Part shown: positions 1 to 7,540 of the stretch, in pieces
Position numbering within the stretch: the first letter of the stretch is position 1
Layout of the letters: each line of letters starts with the position of its first letter
NCBI GenBank assembly: GCA_018303405.1
Contig: JAGVYD010000016.1
Location: 1-64,000, forward strand
Source of the DNA: Candidatus Woesearchaeota archaeon
GTDB lineage: Archaea; Nanobdellota; Nanobdellia; Woesearchaeales; JABMPP01
Length of the DNA: 64,000 nucleotides
Direction of reading: 5' to 3'
Program-made: the position numbers and the translations under genes
Notes under the pieces: model-generated
What the model was told of the DNA's origin: nothing
The model's input: the letters and a program-made list of their open reading frames with translations, nothing else
Database searches by the model: none

Positions 1-43
1 ATGTAAGGTCAAGGCACATAAGAACGCAGGCAGCTGAGCTGTT

Positions 44-82
44 TTGTAGGCTGATAGCCTACAACATCGGCTATCGCCGATG
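44..82 (-). terminator. Two adjacent perfect hairpins at the FKBP 3' end
   Basis: TTGTAGGCT-gat-AGCCTACAA (44-64) is a perfect 9-bp stem with a 3-base loop. It is followed directly by CATCGGC-tatc-GCCGATG (65-82), a perfect 7-bp stem that contains the FKBP stop codon. They may end or stabilise the FKBP transcript. No T-run follows, so the terminator role is only a guess. Confidence 0.3.
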
Positions 83-535
83 GGATTTTCTACTAGGCCC
101 AATGCTAACTAGCTTGATTTTGAAGTTCAGGACTCTGCCAGCCAGGGGATGGTTAAGGTCGAGCGTTATTTTTTCAGTGTCTTTCTTGACAATTATGGCA
201 TTTATCATCTTGCCGTCTGGGTCTTTAAGGGTCAATAGCATCCCTTCCTGGAACTTTTCATGGTCCTTTAGCTGTGACAGGGGAATGTCCTGTACAAGCT
301 CCTTTATCTTAAGCCCATAGCCGTCCTCTGGCTTAATCTTGACGGTTTTTTCTTCGCCAACAGCCATGCCCGTTACCGCCTCATCAAATCCTTTTATGAT
401 ATGGCCCTGCCCAATCTGGAATTCCAGCGGTGCTTGGCCATCGGAGGTGTCGAAAACCTGGCCATCATCAAATGAGCCTGTATAATCCACCTTGACAGTA
501 TCTCCGCTTTTTGCCTTTTTCTTGTCATCCGCCAT
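71..535 (-). CDS. FKBP-type (SlyD-like) peptidyl-prolyl cis-trans isomerase
   Basis: A 154-residue protein folding helper that isomerises prolyl bonds and probably acts as a chaperone in the cytosol. After a short lysine-rich start (MADDKKKAKSG) comes the FKBP core DTVKVDYTGSFDDGQVFDTS, then the GHIIKGFDEAV and GYG segments. An inserted flap-like region of the SlyD kind (about residues 80-130) follows, then the closing strand LNFKIKLVSI. The open frame extends further upstream, but the ATG at 535 has a good site (AAAGGTGAT) just before it and fits the family N-terminus. There is no signal peptide. Confidence 0.88.
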   Translation of the reverse strand: MADDKKKAKSGDTVKVDYTGSFDDGQVFDTSDGQAPLEFQIGQGHIIKGFDEAVTGMAVGEEKTVKIKPEDGYGLKIKELVQDIPLSQLKDHEKFQEGMLLTLKDPDGKMINAIIVKKDTEKITLDLNHPLAGRVLNFKIKLVSIGPSRKSHRR

Positions 536-706
536 ATTATCACCTTTGGTAAATTGCAAATACCTTAAACCGCATATTGTAACTGCCAAAGTGATATTAT
601 TTAATAGTTTGCATTTATTTGATTGCATCTCAAATGCGTGCAATGCCCTGTTTCATGCACAAGTCTTTGCATTAAGTTTATTAAAGGACGGCATTTTTCA
701 TGGACA

Positions 707-1285
707 ATGGCAATCATAAGCGCGGCAGAACTGCTGGATATGCTGGTTATGACTTTGTTTGTCGGATTTATATTCAAGGATGCCTTCCACGCCCGGCCAA
801 AGAAGAGGGATGTTCTCGAATACTATACAGGCAAGAGAAGCAGGTATTGGGACGGGTTTTATTTTGCCATCTTGGCAACAGTGCCAGGCATAGTCTTGCA
901 TGAGCTTGGCCATAAGTTTGTGGCGCTTTCATTTGGCATGAACGCTGTGTTTCATGCTGCGTACCAGTGGCTCGGGCTGGGGCTGATTCTCAAGCTGCTG
1001 AATTTCGGGTTCATTTTCTTTGTGCCGGCTTTTGTTTCCATCTCAGGGATTGGGTCGCCAATGCAGTATGCAATAGTTGCCTTTGCAGGGCCTGGCATAA
1101 ACCTTGTATTGTGGCTTATTTCGTATATTGTTGTGAAGTTTGACCTTGTCGATAAGAAGTACATGGAAATAGCAGTGCTTTCAAGAAAAATCAATTTATT
1201 CCTGTTCTTCTTCAACCTGATTCCAATCAGGCCTTTTGATGGCTACGGGGTTTTCTCTAACCTTTACGCGGCATTTGTAGGATAG
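707..1285 (+). CDS. Site-2 protease-like (M50) membrane metallopeptidase
   Basis: A 192-residue integral membrane protein. It has the zinc-binding HELGH motif at about residues 65-69 in a hydrophobic helix, and the partner aspartate near the C-terminus in NLIPIRPFDGYG, the usual NPxxDG-type motif. This is the core of the site-2 protease family, which cuts substrates inside the membrane. No PDZ or CBS domain is attached, so it is a minimal version. The start was set at the ATG at 707, because the upstream in-frame part (from 623) is cysteine-rich and unlike the family. The substrate is unknown. Confidence 0.8.
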   Translation: MAIISAAELLDMLVMTLFVGFIFKDAFHARPKKRDVLEYYTGKRSRYWDGFYFAILATVPGIVLHELGHKFVALSFGMNAVFHAAYQWLGLGLILKLLNFGFIFFVPAFVSISGIGSPMQYAIVAFAGPGINLVLWLISYIVVKFDLVDKKYMEIAVLSRKINLFLFFFNLIPIRPFDGYGVFSNLYAAFVG

Positions 1286-1466
1286 TGCAGAGTTATAGAC
1301 GGGAAAATTTTGGCAATAATAATCTTTAAATATAACATGCCAACTACATTATTAGTGCGACCGACAAAATGTTTCAAAATTTTGCATACGATTTCTCGTT
1401 TTGAGGCAAAGCAGTCAATTCCGATTTTTGACATCCAATTCATAAGTGCAGGCGGGGTAATGTAAA

Positions 1467-3179
1467 ATGACAGCTGAAGAGCTATTGCGGAGCATTGCGA
1501 AAAAAACAGAGGAATCAGAATATTATACGCCTGTCCCTGACAATTACAGGCCAGGCAGGACAAAGTATATTGTGGTCACTGGCAGCGTGATGTCCGGCCT
1601 TGGAAAAGGCATCTTCTCGGCTTCGCTTGGAAAATTGCTGCAGGATTCCGGTTATGCGTGCTCGCCCATTAAATTTGACGGCTACCTGAATGTTGATGCC
1701 GGGACGCTTAACCCATACAGGCACGGCGAGGTTTTTGTGCTGGATGATGGCACAGAATCTGATATGGACCTTGGGACCTATGAAAGGTTCCTGGACAAGA
1801 ACATCTCAAAGGACAATTATCTCACCGGCGGCAAAATTTTCAGCTCTGTATTGAGCAAGGAAAGGGGCGGAAAATACCTGGGTAGGGATGTGCAGTTCAT
1901 CCCGCATGTCACAGGCGAGATTAAGGGTTTTCTCAGGGAATTGGCGCTTAAGACAAAGGCTGACATAATTTTGGTGGAAGTTGGAGGGACTGTCGGCGAC
2001 ATAGAGAACCAGTATTTCATTGAAGCCATGAGGCAGCTTGCCTATGAGGAGTCTCGGGAAAATGTCTGTTTTGTGAATGTCACTTATATCATAAAGCCGG
2101 AGTTTTTGGGAGAGCAGAAAAGCAAGCCGGCCCAAATGGGCATTAAGCAGTTGATGGAGCTTGGGATTCAGCCAGACATCATAGCCTGCAGGTCAACACA
2201 GCCTGTGACAACAAAGGTCAGGGAAAAAATAAGCGTGTATTCAAACGTGCCCTTAAGGAATGTCGTGAGCGTTCATGACAAGGACAGCATTTACACTGTC
2301 CCGAGCATGCTCAAAGAGGCGGAAATTGACAAGATTGTCTGTGAAAGGCTCGGCCTGAAGAATGGCAAAAAGCCAGAGAGCAAGGAATGGCAGGAATTTG
2401 TCAGGAATATAGTTGGCCCGAAGAAAACAATTGTAATAGGGATGACAGGGAAATACACGGGATTGAGGGATTCATATGCTTCCATCCTGCAATCATTGGA
2501 GCATGCCGGCGCAAAGCTAAAAACTGACATTAAGATAAAATGGATTGAGACAACTGATATTGAAAGCGGGAAACTGGATGTCAAGGATGCCATGGAAGGC
2601 GTGTCGGGGGTTATTGTGCCGGGCGGATTTGGCAAAAGAGGCACAGAAGGAAAGATAGCGTGCGTCAAATATCTGCGTGAAAATAAAATTCCTTACCTGG
2701 GCCTGTGTTTCGGATTCCAGATGGCACTTATAGAATTCGCAAGGGATGTGTGCGGGTTTAAGGATGCCAATTCAACAGAAATTGAGCCGGACTGCAGGCA
2801 CAAGGTTATAGATATCCTTCCTGAGCAGAAGAAGATTGAAGGCTTGGGGGGGAACATGAGGCTGGGTGGCCGTGTCATTGAGGTTAAGAAAGGCACAATG
2901 GCGCACAGGCTTTATGGCAGCCTCAAAGTTAGGGAAAGGTTCAGGCATAGGTATGAATGCAATCCTGAGTATATTGAAGCATTTGAAAAAAAGGGGATTG
3001 TCTTTTCTGGAAAGGCGCCTGATTACCCGATAATGCAGATCATGGAATTGCCAGGCCATCCGTTCTTTCTTGGGACCCAATTCCATCCTGAATTCACTTC
3101 GAGGCCGCTGAGGCCCAATCCTTTGTATGTTGGGTTTGTTGAGGCAGCAATTAAGAAGAGCCAGATGAACAAGAAGTGA
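1467..3179 (+). CDS. pyrG: CTP synthase
   Basis: Makes CTP from UTP, ATP and glutamine, the last step of pyrimidine nucleotide synthesis. It is 570 residues. The N-terminal synthetase domain has the P-loop GSVMSGLGKG (about 39-48). The C-terminal class I glutamine amidotransferase domain has the nucleophile cysteine in LGLCFGFQ and the catalytic His-Glu in TQFHPEF. About 32 extra residues precede the usual start (TKYIVVTG). They are in frame from the ATG at 1467, and no closer ATG fits, so this start was kept. A TATA-like TTAAATATA lies near 1325-1333, giving a leader of roughly 110 bases. Confidence 0.96.
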   Translation: MTAEELLRSIAKKTEESEYYTPVPDNYRPGRTKYIVVTGSVMSGLGKGIFSASLGKLLQDSGYACSPIKFDGYLNVDAGTLNPYRHGEVFVLDDGTESDMDLGTYERFLDKNISKDNYLTGGKIFSSVLSKERGGKYLGRDVQFIPHVTGEIKGFLRELALKTKADIILVEVGGTVGDIENQYFIEAMRQLAYEESRENVCFVNVTYIIKPEFLGEQKSKPAQMGIKQLMELGIQPDIIACRSTQPVTTKVREKISVYSNVPLRNVVSVHDKDSIYTVPSMLKEAEIDKIVCERLGLKNGKKPESKEWQEFVRNIVGPKKTIVIGMTGKYTGLRDSYASILQSLEHAGAKLKTDIKIKWIETTDIESGKLDVKDAMEGVSGVIVPGGFGKRGTEGKIACVKYLRENKIPYLGLCFGFQMALIEFARDVCGFKDANSTEIEPDCRHKVIDILPEQKKIEGLGGNMRLGGRVIEVKKGTMAHRLYGSLKVRERFRHRYECNPEYIEAFEKKGIVFSGKAPDYPIMQIMELPGHPFFLGTQFHPEFTSRPLRPNPLYVGFVEAAIKKSQMNKK

Positions 3180-3208
3180 AGGCAAGACCGGCCTGGAGAG
3201 ATATCAAT

Positions 3209-3928
3209 CTAAGCATAGGCAGGAATGGCTGATGGAATTGGATCATAGTTAGGCTGCTTTTTCTTCTGCGATTCGCCATGCACTTTGTATCTAAAAAAAC
3301 CTGCCAGGAAGGGCATCAGGAATTCTGGCTTCATAATTTGCAGCACGGAATTCGTAGCCAGTGGTGGATAGATAAAAGCATAGGCCTTTCCCAAAGAACG
3401 CGCATACCTACCCTTCAGCCTGTCATTATAATATTCAGAGAATATTCCCCTGCCATCCTGGCCAATTCTTTTAAAAAATGACTGAGGGGTATATTTTGCT
3501 GTAATGTAGTTGGTGAAATTTGCAGTGAGGTTGAACATAGGGAACAGCAAGGCTATGCGAAATGCCCGCTTTATCTTTCCATAAATGATGGTTACATCAA
3601 TGGAGTGAACAAAATTCTGGAAATAGAACCTGGCCAATGTGCCCACGGCCAATCCTGCATAGGCAACGGAGCGCAGTTTCTTGCCTGTTGTTTTTTCTTT
3701 GTTTTTGCGGAGCCTCAGAATTTCCCCCCCTGTCATGCCTATTGACATTAGAGGTGGAAATATACCAGCGAAATTTACAGCAAGGGCAAGGCTTCCTGCA
3801 TAAAGCAAGGTGCTTTTAGCAGCGTCAAGGAACCCCCTGACAATCCCTCCCACCAGCCTGTTCTCAAGAGGCCTAGTGATTTTGCCGTTCTCAGGGTCTG
3901 GCTCTGCCAGTTTATCATCAAGTGTCAT
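3209..3928 (-). CDS. Predicted multi-pass membrane protein, family not recognised
   Basis: 239 residues with several hydrophobic stretches (about 40-70, 85-105, 125-150) separated by basic loops and no motif I can name. It is divergent from the TrmB-type regulator at 4025. A perfect palindrome (3961-3987) lies in the shared promoter region, so it is probably the target of that regulator. TrmB relatives often control sugar or lipid transport and metabolism, but the sequence shows no transporter signature. The start ATG at 3928 follows an AGTGGT-like site. Confidence 0.6.
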   Translation of the reverse strand: MTLDDKLAEPDPENGKITRPLENRLVGGIVRGFLDAAKSTLLYAGSLALAVNFAGIFPPLMSIGMTGGEILRLRKNKEKTTGKKLRSVAYAGLAVGTLARFYFQNFVHSIDVTIIYGKIKRAFRIALLFPMFNLTANFTNYITAKYTPQSFFKRIGQDGRGIFSEYYNDRLKGRYARSLGKAYAFIYPPLATNSVLQIMKPEFLMPFLAGFFRYKVHGESQKKKQPNYDPIPSAIPAYA

Positions 3929-3960
3929 ATACCACTATGCAGTAATATAATATATAAAAT

Positions 3961-3987
3961 ATTGTCATAGTATTATAGTATGACAAT
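3961..3987. promoter_or_regulatory. Perfect 9-bp inverted repeat operator between divergent genes
   Basis: ATTGTCATA at 3961-3969 and its exact reverse complement TATGACAAT at 3979-3987 are separated by 9 bases. It sits 33 bases from the start of the membrane-protein gene and 37 bases from the ATG of the regulator, among AT-rich TATA-like sequence. An 18-base centre-to-centre dyad in this position is typical of an operator for a dimeric winged-helix protein. The neighbouring TrmB-like protein is the obvious candidate to bind it. Confidence 0.7.
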
Positions 3988-4024
3988 CATAATATTTTAA
4001 TACTTGAAAAAAGTCCGCAATGTC

Positions 4025-4765
4025 ATGGCAGAGATATCATTGCAGGAGTTTGGCCTGAGCAGAAATGAGGAAAAAGTCTACCTAAGGCTGTTGGAGCACG
4101 GGGTGATTCCTGCTGGCAGGCTGATCAAGATAACAGGCCTCCATCGTGCAGCTGTCTATGACAACATTGACCTGCTTTCCGAAAAAGGCCTTGTTTCATA
4201 TGTTATCAAGGCGAATAGAAAATACTTCTACGCTGAAAATCCCGCGCGCATGGCCGATATTGTGGAGAAGAAGAAAAAAGAGGCTGAGTCAATGGAATCC
4301 AGATTCAGGGAACTCTTGCCTGTTCTGGAGGCCAAGAGGCTGATTACAAAGTCCAAACAGGAGGCGACGATTTACGAGGGAAAAAAGGGGCTGAAATCAG
4401 TCTGCGAGGACCTGCTCAGGGCTGGAAAGGACATGCTGGTAATCGGGGCAACCGGCTTGTTTATTGGAATAATGGGCCCTTATGCCTGGAATTTCCACAG
4501 GAGAAGGGCAGAGGCAGGCATAAGGATGAAAATAATTTATAACGAGAAAGTTTTCGAGGAGAAAAAACTCCTGAAGATAAAAAATAGGGAAATGCGCTAT
4601 CTGCCGTTGAGATATGAAACACCTGCAACAACCTGGATATTTGGTGACAATATTGCAATCATACTCTGGTACGAAACCCCGATTGCGTTTGTGATGAGGA
4701 GCAAGGAAGTGGCCGATTCCTACCGCAAGTTCTTTACAATATTATGGGAAGGGGCAAAAAAATAA
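4025..4765 (+). CDS. TrmB-family transcriptional regulator
   Basis: About 246 residues. The N-terminal winged helix-turn-helix reads LQEFGLSRNEEKVYLRLLEHG...ITGLHRAAVYDNIDLLSEKGLVSYV, the TrmB pattern. A coiled linker (about 85-110) follows, then the C-terminal effector-like domain (TIYEGKKGLKSVCEDLL...IIYNEK...IAIILW...EVADSYRKFF). It probably senses a small molecule and represses or activates its own promoter and the divergent membrane protein. A TTG seven codons upstream is the alternative start. The ATG at 4025 was preferred. A clear paralogue lies on the mobile island at 52241. Confidence 0.85.
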   Translation: MAEISLQEFGLSRNEEKVYLRLLEHGVIPAGRLIKITGLHRAAVYDNIDLLSEKGLVSYVIKANRKYFYAENPARMADIVEKKKKEAESMESRFRELLPVLEAKRLITKSKQEATIYEGKKGLKSVCEDLLRAGKDMLVIGATGLFIGIMGPYAWNFHRRRAEAGIRMKIIYNEKVFEEKKLLKIKNREMRYLPLRYETPATTWIFGDNIAIILWYETPIAFVMRSKEVADSYRKFFTILWEGAKK

Positions 4766-4818
4766 TTGGATTGCTTGCTCTTTTTTGCATCAGCCGTCTG
4801 AGACTGCCCATAAGAAGC

Positions 4819-5238
4819 TCAATATGCATGCTGGCCTGCCATATACATCGTCTTGTATTCCTTGAGCTGCTCTGGTCCAAATTTAATGCCTGAGAGCAGT
4901 ATGGAAGCGATTTTTTCGCCGATATCATCGCTTGACTGGTGGCCTGATTCAACCTCAATGCCAGAGTCAATGCTGTTGGCTCCCTCGATGTAGCCGGGAG
5001 GCGCTGATTGCCCCAACTCCAAATGCGGGGATTTGGCCTTAAGTTCAACAGCATAATTGCCATTTGCTCCTGAAGGCAGTATGGTAGCCACATATTTTGT
5101 GGGGATTCCGAATTGGTGGAACTCGATTACGCCGGGCTGGGCGCTCACATTGTCTATTTCAATGAAATAGCCTGATTTTTCCCTTAATGCGTGGGCCACA
5201 ATCGATGTTATGCCTTTGTTATTCTGTGCTGTTGCCAT
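4819..5238 (-). CDS. Conserved-looking hypothetical protein
   Basis: 139 residues, soluble, with no signal peptide and no family I recognise. The first half alternates short beta-like stretches (SGYFIEIDNVSAQPGVIEFHQFG), and the C-terminal 50 residues look helical. Start ATG at 5238 is well supported by AAGGTGAT eight bases upstream. It is divergent from the ACT-domain gene and may share regulation through the repeats at 5314-5342. Confidence 0.65.
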   Translation of the reverse strand: MATAQNNKGITSIVAHALREKSGYFIEIDNVSAQPGVIEFHQFGIPTKYVATILPSGANGNYAVELKAKSPHLELGQSAPPGYIEGANSIDSGIEVESGHQSSDDIGEKIASILLSGIKFGPEQLKEYKTMYMAGQHAY

Positions 5239-5313
5239 TTAAATCACCTTAAAATTGGGATTGTGAAAGTGCTAATATATTCTTCGTCTGAAAATTAACA
5301 TAAAAGTTAACAT

Positions 5314-5351
5314 TTAGTTATAAATAAAACAAATTAGTTATATTTATAAAT
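5314..5351 (+). promoter_or_regulatory. TATA box with two TTAGTTATA direct repeats
   Basis: TTAGTTATA occurs at 5314-5322 and again at 5334-5342, exactly 20 bases apart (two helical turns). The second copy runs into the TATA box ATTTATAAAT (5342-5351), which is 27 bases from the ATG at 5373. Two TTAACAT copies lie just upstream (near 5295 and 5307). A repressor bound here would block TFB/TBP access. Confidence 0.5.
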
Positions 5352-5372
5352 AGCAAGGGATTTTCTGGTGCC

Positions 5373-6008
5373 ATGAACACAGCTGAATTGACCGAGCAGT
5401 ACATTGAAAGCCATAAATCAATAAAGGACTGCCTTAAGCATGGCATAATCAACTACTCATCCCTCTCAAGAAAAATATCCAGGGATTTGCGGATTGAGAA
5501 AAAATCCAGCAAGGATGCCATTCTCATTGCTGCCATCAGGTACACCAAAAAGGTTAAATCAGAGAAGATAAAGGAAGAGGAGATAAAATCCCTGCTGAGG
5601 GAAAGCGACCTTGAGATAAAGAACAGGATATCAGTATTTGTTCTTGAAAAAGGTGTTTACCTTGACAGTCTCATAGACCTTGAGAAAAAAGTCAGGAAAA
5701 ATGATGATGTTTTTTTCTCCGTTGAGGGAACAAAGTCCATCACATTGGTCATATCTGAAAAATACGGGGACGAAGCCTCAAGGCAGTTCGGTGACAAGAC
5801 CATAGCCCGCAGCTCAAGGAATGCAGTTGTCATAGTAAAAAGCCCGAAATCAATTGAAAAGGTAAGCGGTGTTTTGGGATATTTGGCCACCCTGTTCTCA
5901 GACAACAATGTCAATATCCTTGAGAGCCTCAGCTGCTGGACAGATACCCTGTTTATAGTAAGAGAGGACGATGTTGCCAAGGTTATGCAGTTTATGAAAT
6001 TTGATTGA
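5373..6008 (+). CDS. ACT-domain protein, putative regulator of amino acid metabolism
   Basis: 211 residues resembling the archaeal COG2150 group (predicted regulator with an ACT domain). An N-terminal helical part (SIKDCLKHGIINYSSLSRKISRDL) looks like a helix-turn-helix. A linker follows, then an ACT-like beta-alpha-beta region at the C-terminus (AVVIVKSPKSIEKVSGVLGYLATLFSDNNVNILESLSC). ACT domains bind amino acids, so a feedback sensor role is likely. The TATA box at 5342-5351 puts the transcript start at or near the ATG, so the message is probably leaderless. Confidence 0.72.
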   Translation: MNTAELTEQYIESHKSIKDCLKHGIINYSSLSRKISRDLRIEKKSSKDAILIAAIRYTKKVKSEKIKEEEIKSLLRESDLEIKNRISVFVLEKGVYLDSLIDLEKKVRKNDDVFFSVEGTKSITLVISEKYGDEASRQFGDKTIARSSRNAVVIVKSPKSIEKVSGVLGYLATLFSDNNVNILESLSCWTDTLFIVREDDVAKVMQFMKFD

Positions 6009-6010
6009 GC

Positions 6011-6310
6011 CTATGGTGCCCGCAGCTCTTTGTACCATGCCAGGGCATATTCTTGGGCTTGATGGAATTTCCCCTCGGTTAGCATAGACAGGTATTCATT
6101 AAATTTTAGGCCAGGATGCAGGTTGGTATGATATAACCCATCGATTTCCCATTGGCGGTACATCTTGGAATAATAGGGCATAATGATATCCTTCATGACT
6201 CCATGGCCGTGCTTGCGCTGGCTTTTTCTGGCCGACGAGACGAATAGAGGCAAGTCTATAAGACGATGCACAAATGATTCAAGGTCCTTCCTGGTTATTT
6301 TCTGCTCCAT
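6011..6310 (-). CDS. Small hypothetical protein
   Basis: 99 residues, rich in aromatic and basic residues, with predicted helices and no motif I can assign. It is convergent with the ACT-domain gene, with a 2-base gap, and upstream of nothing on its strand. The ATG at 6310 is the only sensible start. The 185 bases between it and secF hold a short GGACC/GGTCC dyad and the secF TATA box and nothing else that I can see. Confidence 0.5.
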   Translation of the reverse strand: MEQKITRKDLESFVHRLIDLPLFVSSARKSQRKHGHGVMKDIIMPYYSKMYRQWEIDGLYHTNLHPGLKFNEYLSMLTEGKFHQAQEYALAWYKELRAP

Positions 6311-6496
6311 TTGAAAACCTTAGGGGGTAATCTATGGGTTCTTAACTGGTCTGTTTGGTTTGGGACCCGGTCCTGGAAAATCGTTGTAAACTTGACATAC
6401 AATATATTTGCATACGAGAAATGGATGGATGGCAGGTAATTGCACGAAATATGTTTCCCAGCAACCTTTTTAAATGCATTACTTTTCTTTGGCGCT

Positions 6497-7540
6497 ATGT
6501 CAAAACGCTCAAGAAGGAAGAGATTGAAATTGATTGCCATGGCTGGAGCGCAGGAAGCCGGCATTGCCGCAGATTCAGATAACAACGCCAAGCACGATGC
6601 GCGCGGGGAAGCTGCGCCCCGGAAGCCGTCGTCTAATGCTCACCCGAAAATTGCCAATTGGTATTTCAAATATAACAAGCAATTGCTGGTAATCCCTGTC
6701 CTGCTCTTGTTGCTTTCCATTGTCCAGATTGGCATGCAGACAGCCACAACAGGGGATTTCATACAGAAAGGCATCTCACTGAAAGGGGGCATAACAATAA
6801 CAGTGCCGTCAGATATGGAAATTGACTTGGATTCTCTGCAAGGCAAAATAACTTCTGAGTTTCAAAATGTTGATCTTTCCATTCGCAGACTTGAATCTGC
6901 CAATAGCTTGGTAGGCTATGTGATAGATGCTGACCTGCAGGAAACTGAAGAGGTAGATAGGCTGGTGAACATTGTTGAGATGGAGACCAGAATAAAACGG
7001 GCAAATTACGGCCTTGAAACAGTGCAGCCGAGCCTTGGCGAGAGTTTCTTCAAGGAAGCAGGACGGGCAATACTTTTCGCATTCCTGCTGATGTCAATTG
7101 TAGTCTTCATTGCCTTCAGGACGATAATCCCGAGTTTTGCTGTCATAATTTCAGTGTTTGCAGACATGGTAATGACCCTTGCAGCTGTCAATTTGCTGGA
7201 AGTGAAGATTTCCACAGGTGGAATTGCTGCATTCCTTATGCTGATTGGCTATTCTGTTGACACTGATATCCTGCTTTCATCCAGGGTGCTCAGGAACCAG
7301 GAAACAAGCCTGATGGATAGGATAATGAGTTCCTTCAAGACTGGAATGACTATGGTGGCGACAACTGTCACAGCTGCCACAATTGCATTCCTTTTTTCCG
7401 AATCTGAAACAATCAGGCAGATTATGCTTATCATAATAATTGGCATGGTGGCAGATGTCTTCAACACATGGATAACGAATACAGCCATACTCAAATGGTA
7501 TGTTGAAAGAAAGGCGGCGAGGAAACATGGGCAAGGTTAA
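6497..7540 (+). CDS. secF: Protein translocase subunit SecF
   Basis: With SecD it uses the proton motive force to help pull secreted proteins through the Sec channel. It is 347 residues. A lysine-rich, disordered N-terminus is followed by TM1 (about 62-80), an extracytoplasmic domain carrying ISLKGGITITV, then five C-terminal TM helices with the family signature GYSVDTDILL. A TTTTTAAAT TATA box about 28 bases upstream favours the ATG at 6497 and a leaderless message. The longer frame from 6440 would overlap the promoter. First gene of a secF-secD-DMT-DMT operon. Confidence 0.93.
   Translation: MSKRSRRKRLKLIAMAGAQEAGIAADSDNNAKHDARGEAAPRKPSSNAHPKIANWYFKYNKQLLVIPVLLLLLSIVQIGMQTATTGDFIQKGISLKGGITITVPSDMEIDLDSLQGKITSEFQNVDLSIRRLESANSLVGYVIDADLQETEEVDRLVNIVEMETRIKRANYGLETVQPSLGESFFKEAGRAILFAFLLMSIVVFIAFRTIIPSFAVIISVFADMVMTLAAVNLLEVKISTGGIAAFLMLIGYSVDTDILLSSRVLRNQETSLMDRIMSSFKTGMTMVATTVTAATIAFLFSESETIRQIMLIIIIGMVADVFNTWITNTAILKWYVERKAARKHGQG

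Noticed and set aside
6360-6385. GGACC/GGTCC dyad before secF as a riboswitch or terminator
   Set aside because: The arms are only about five bases and no T-run or conserved core is visible.
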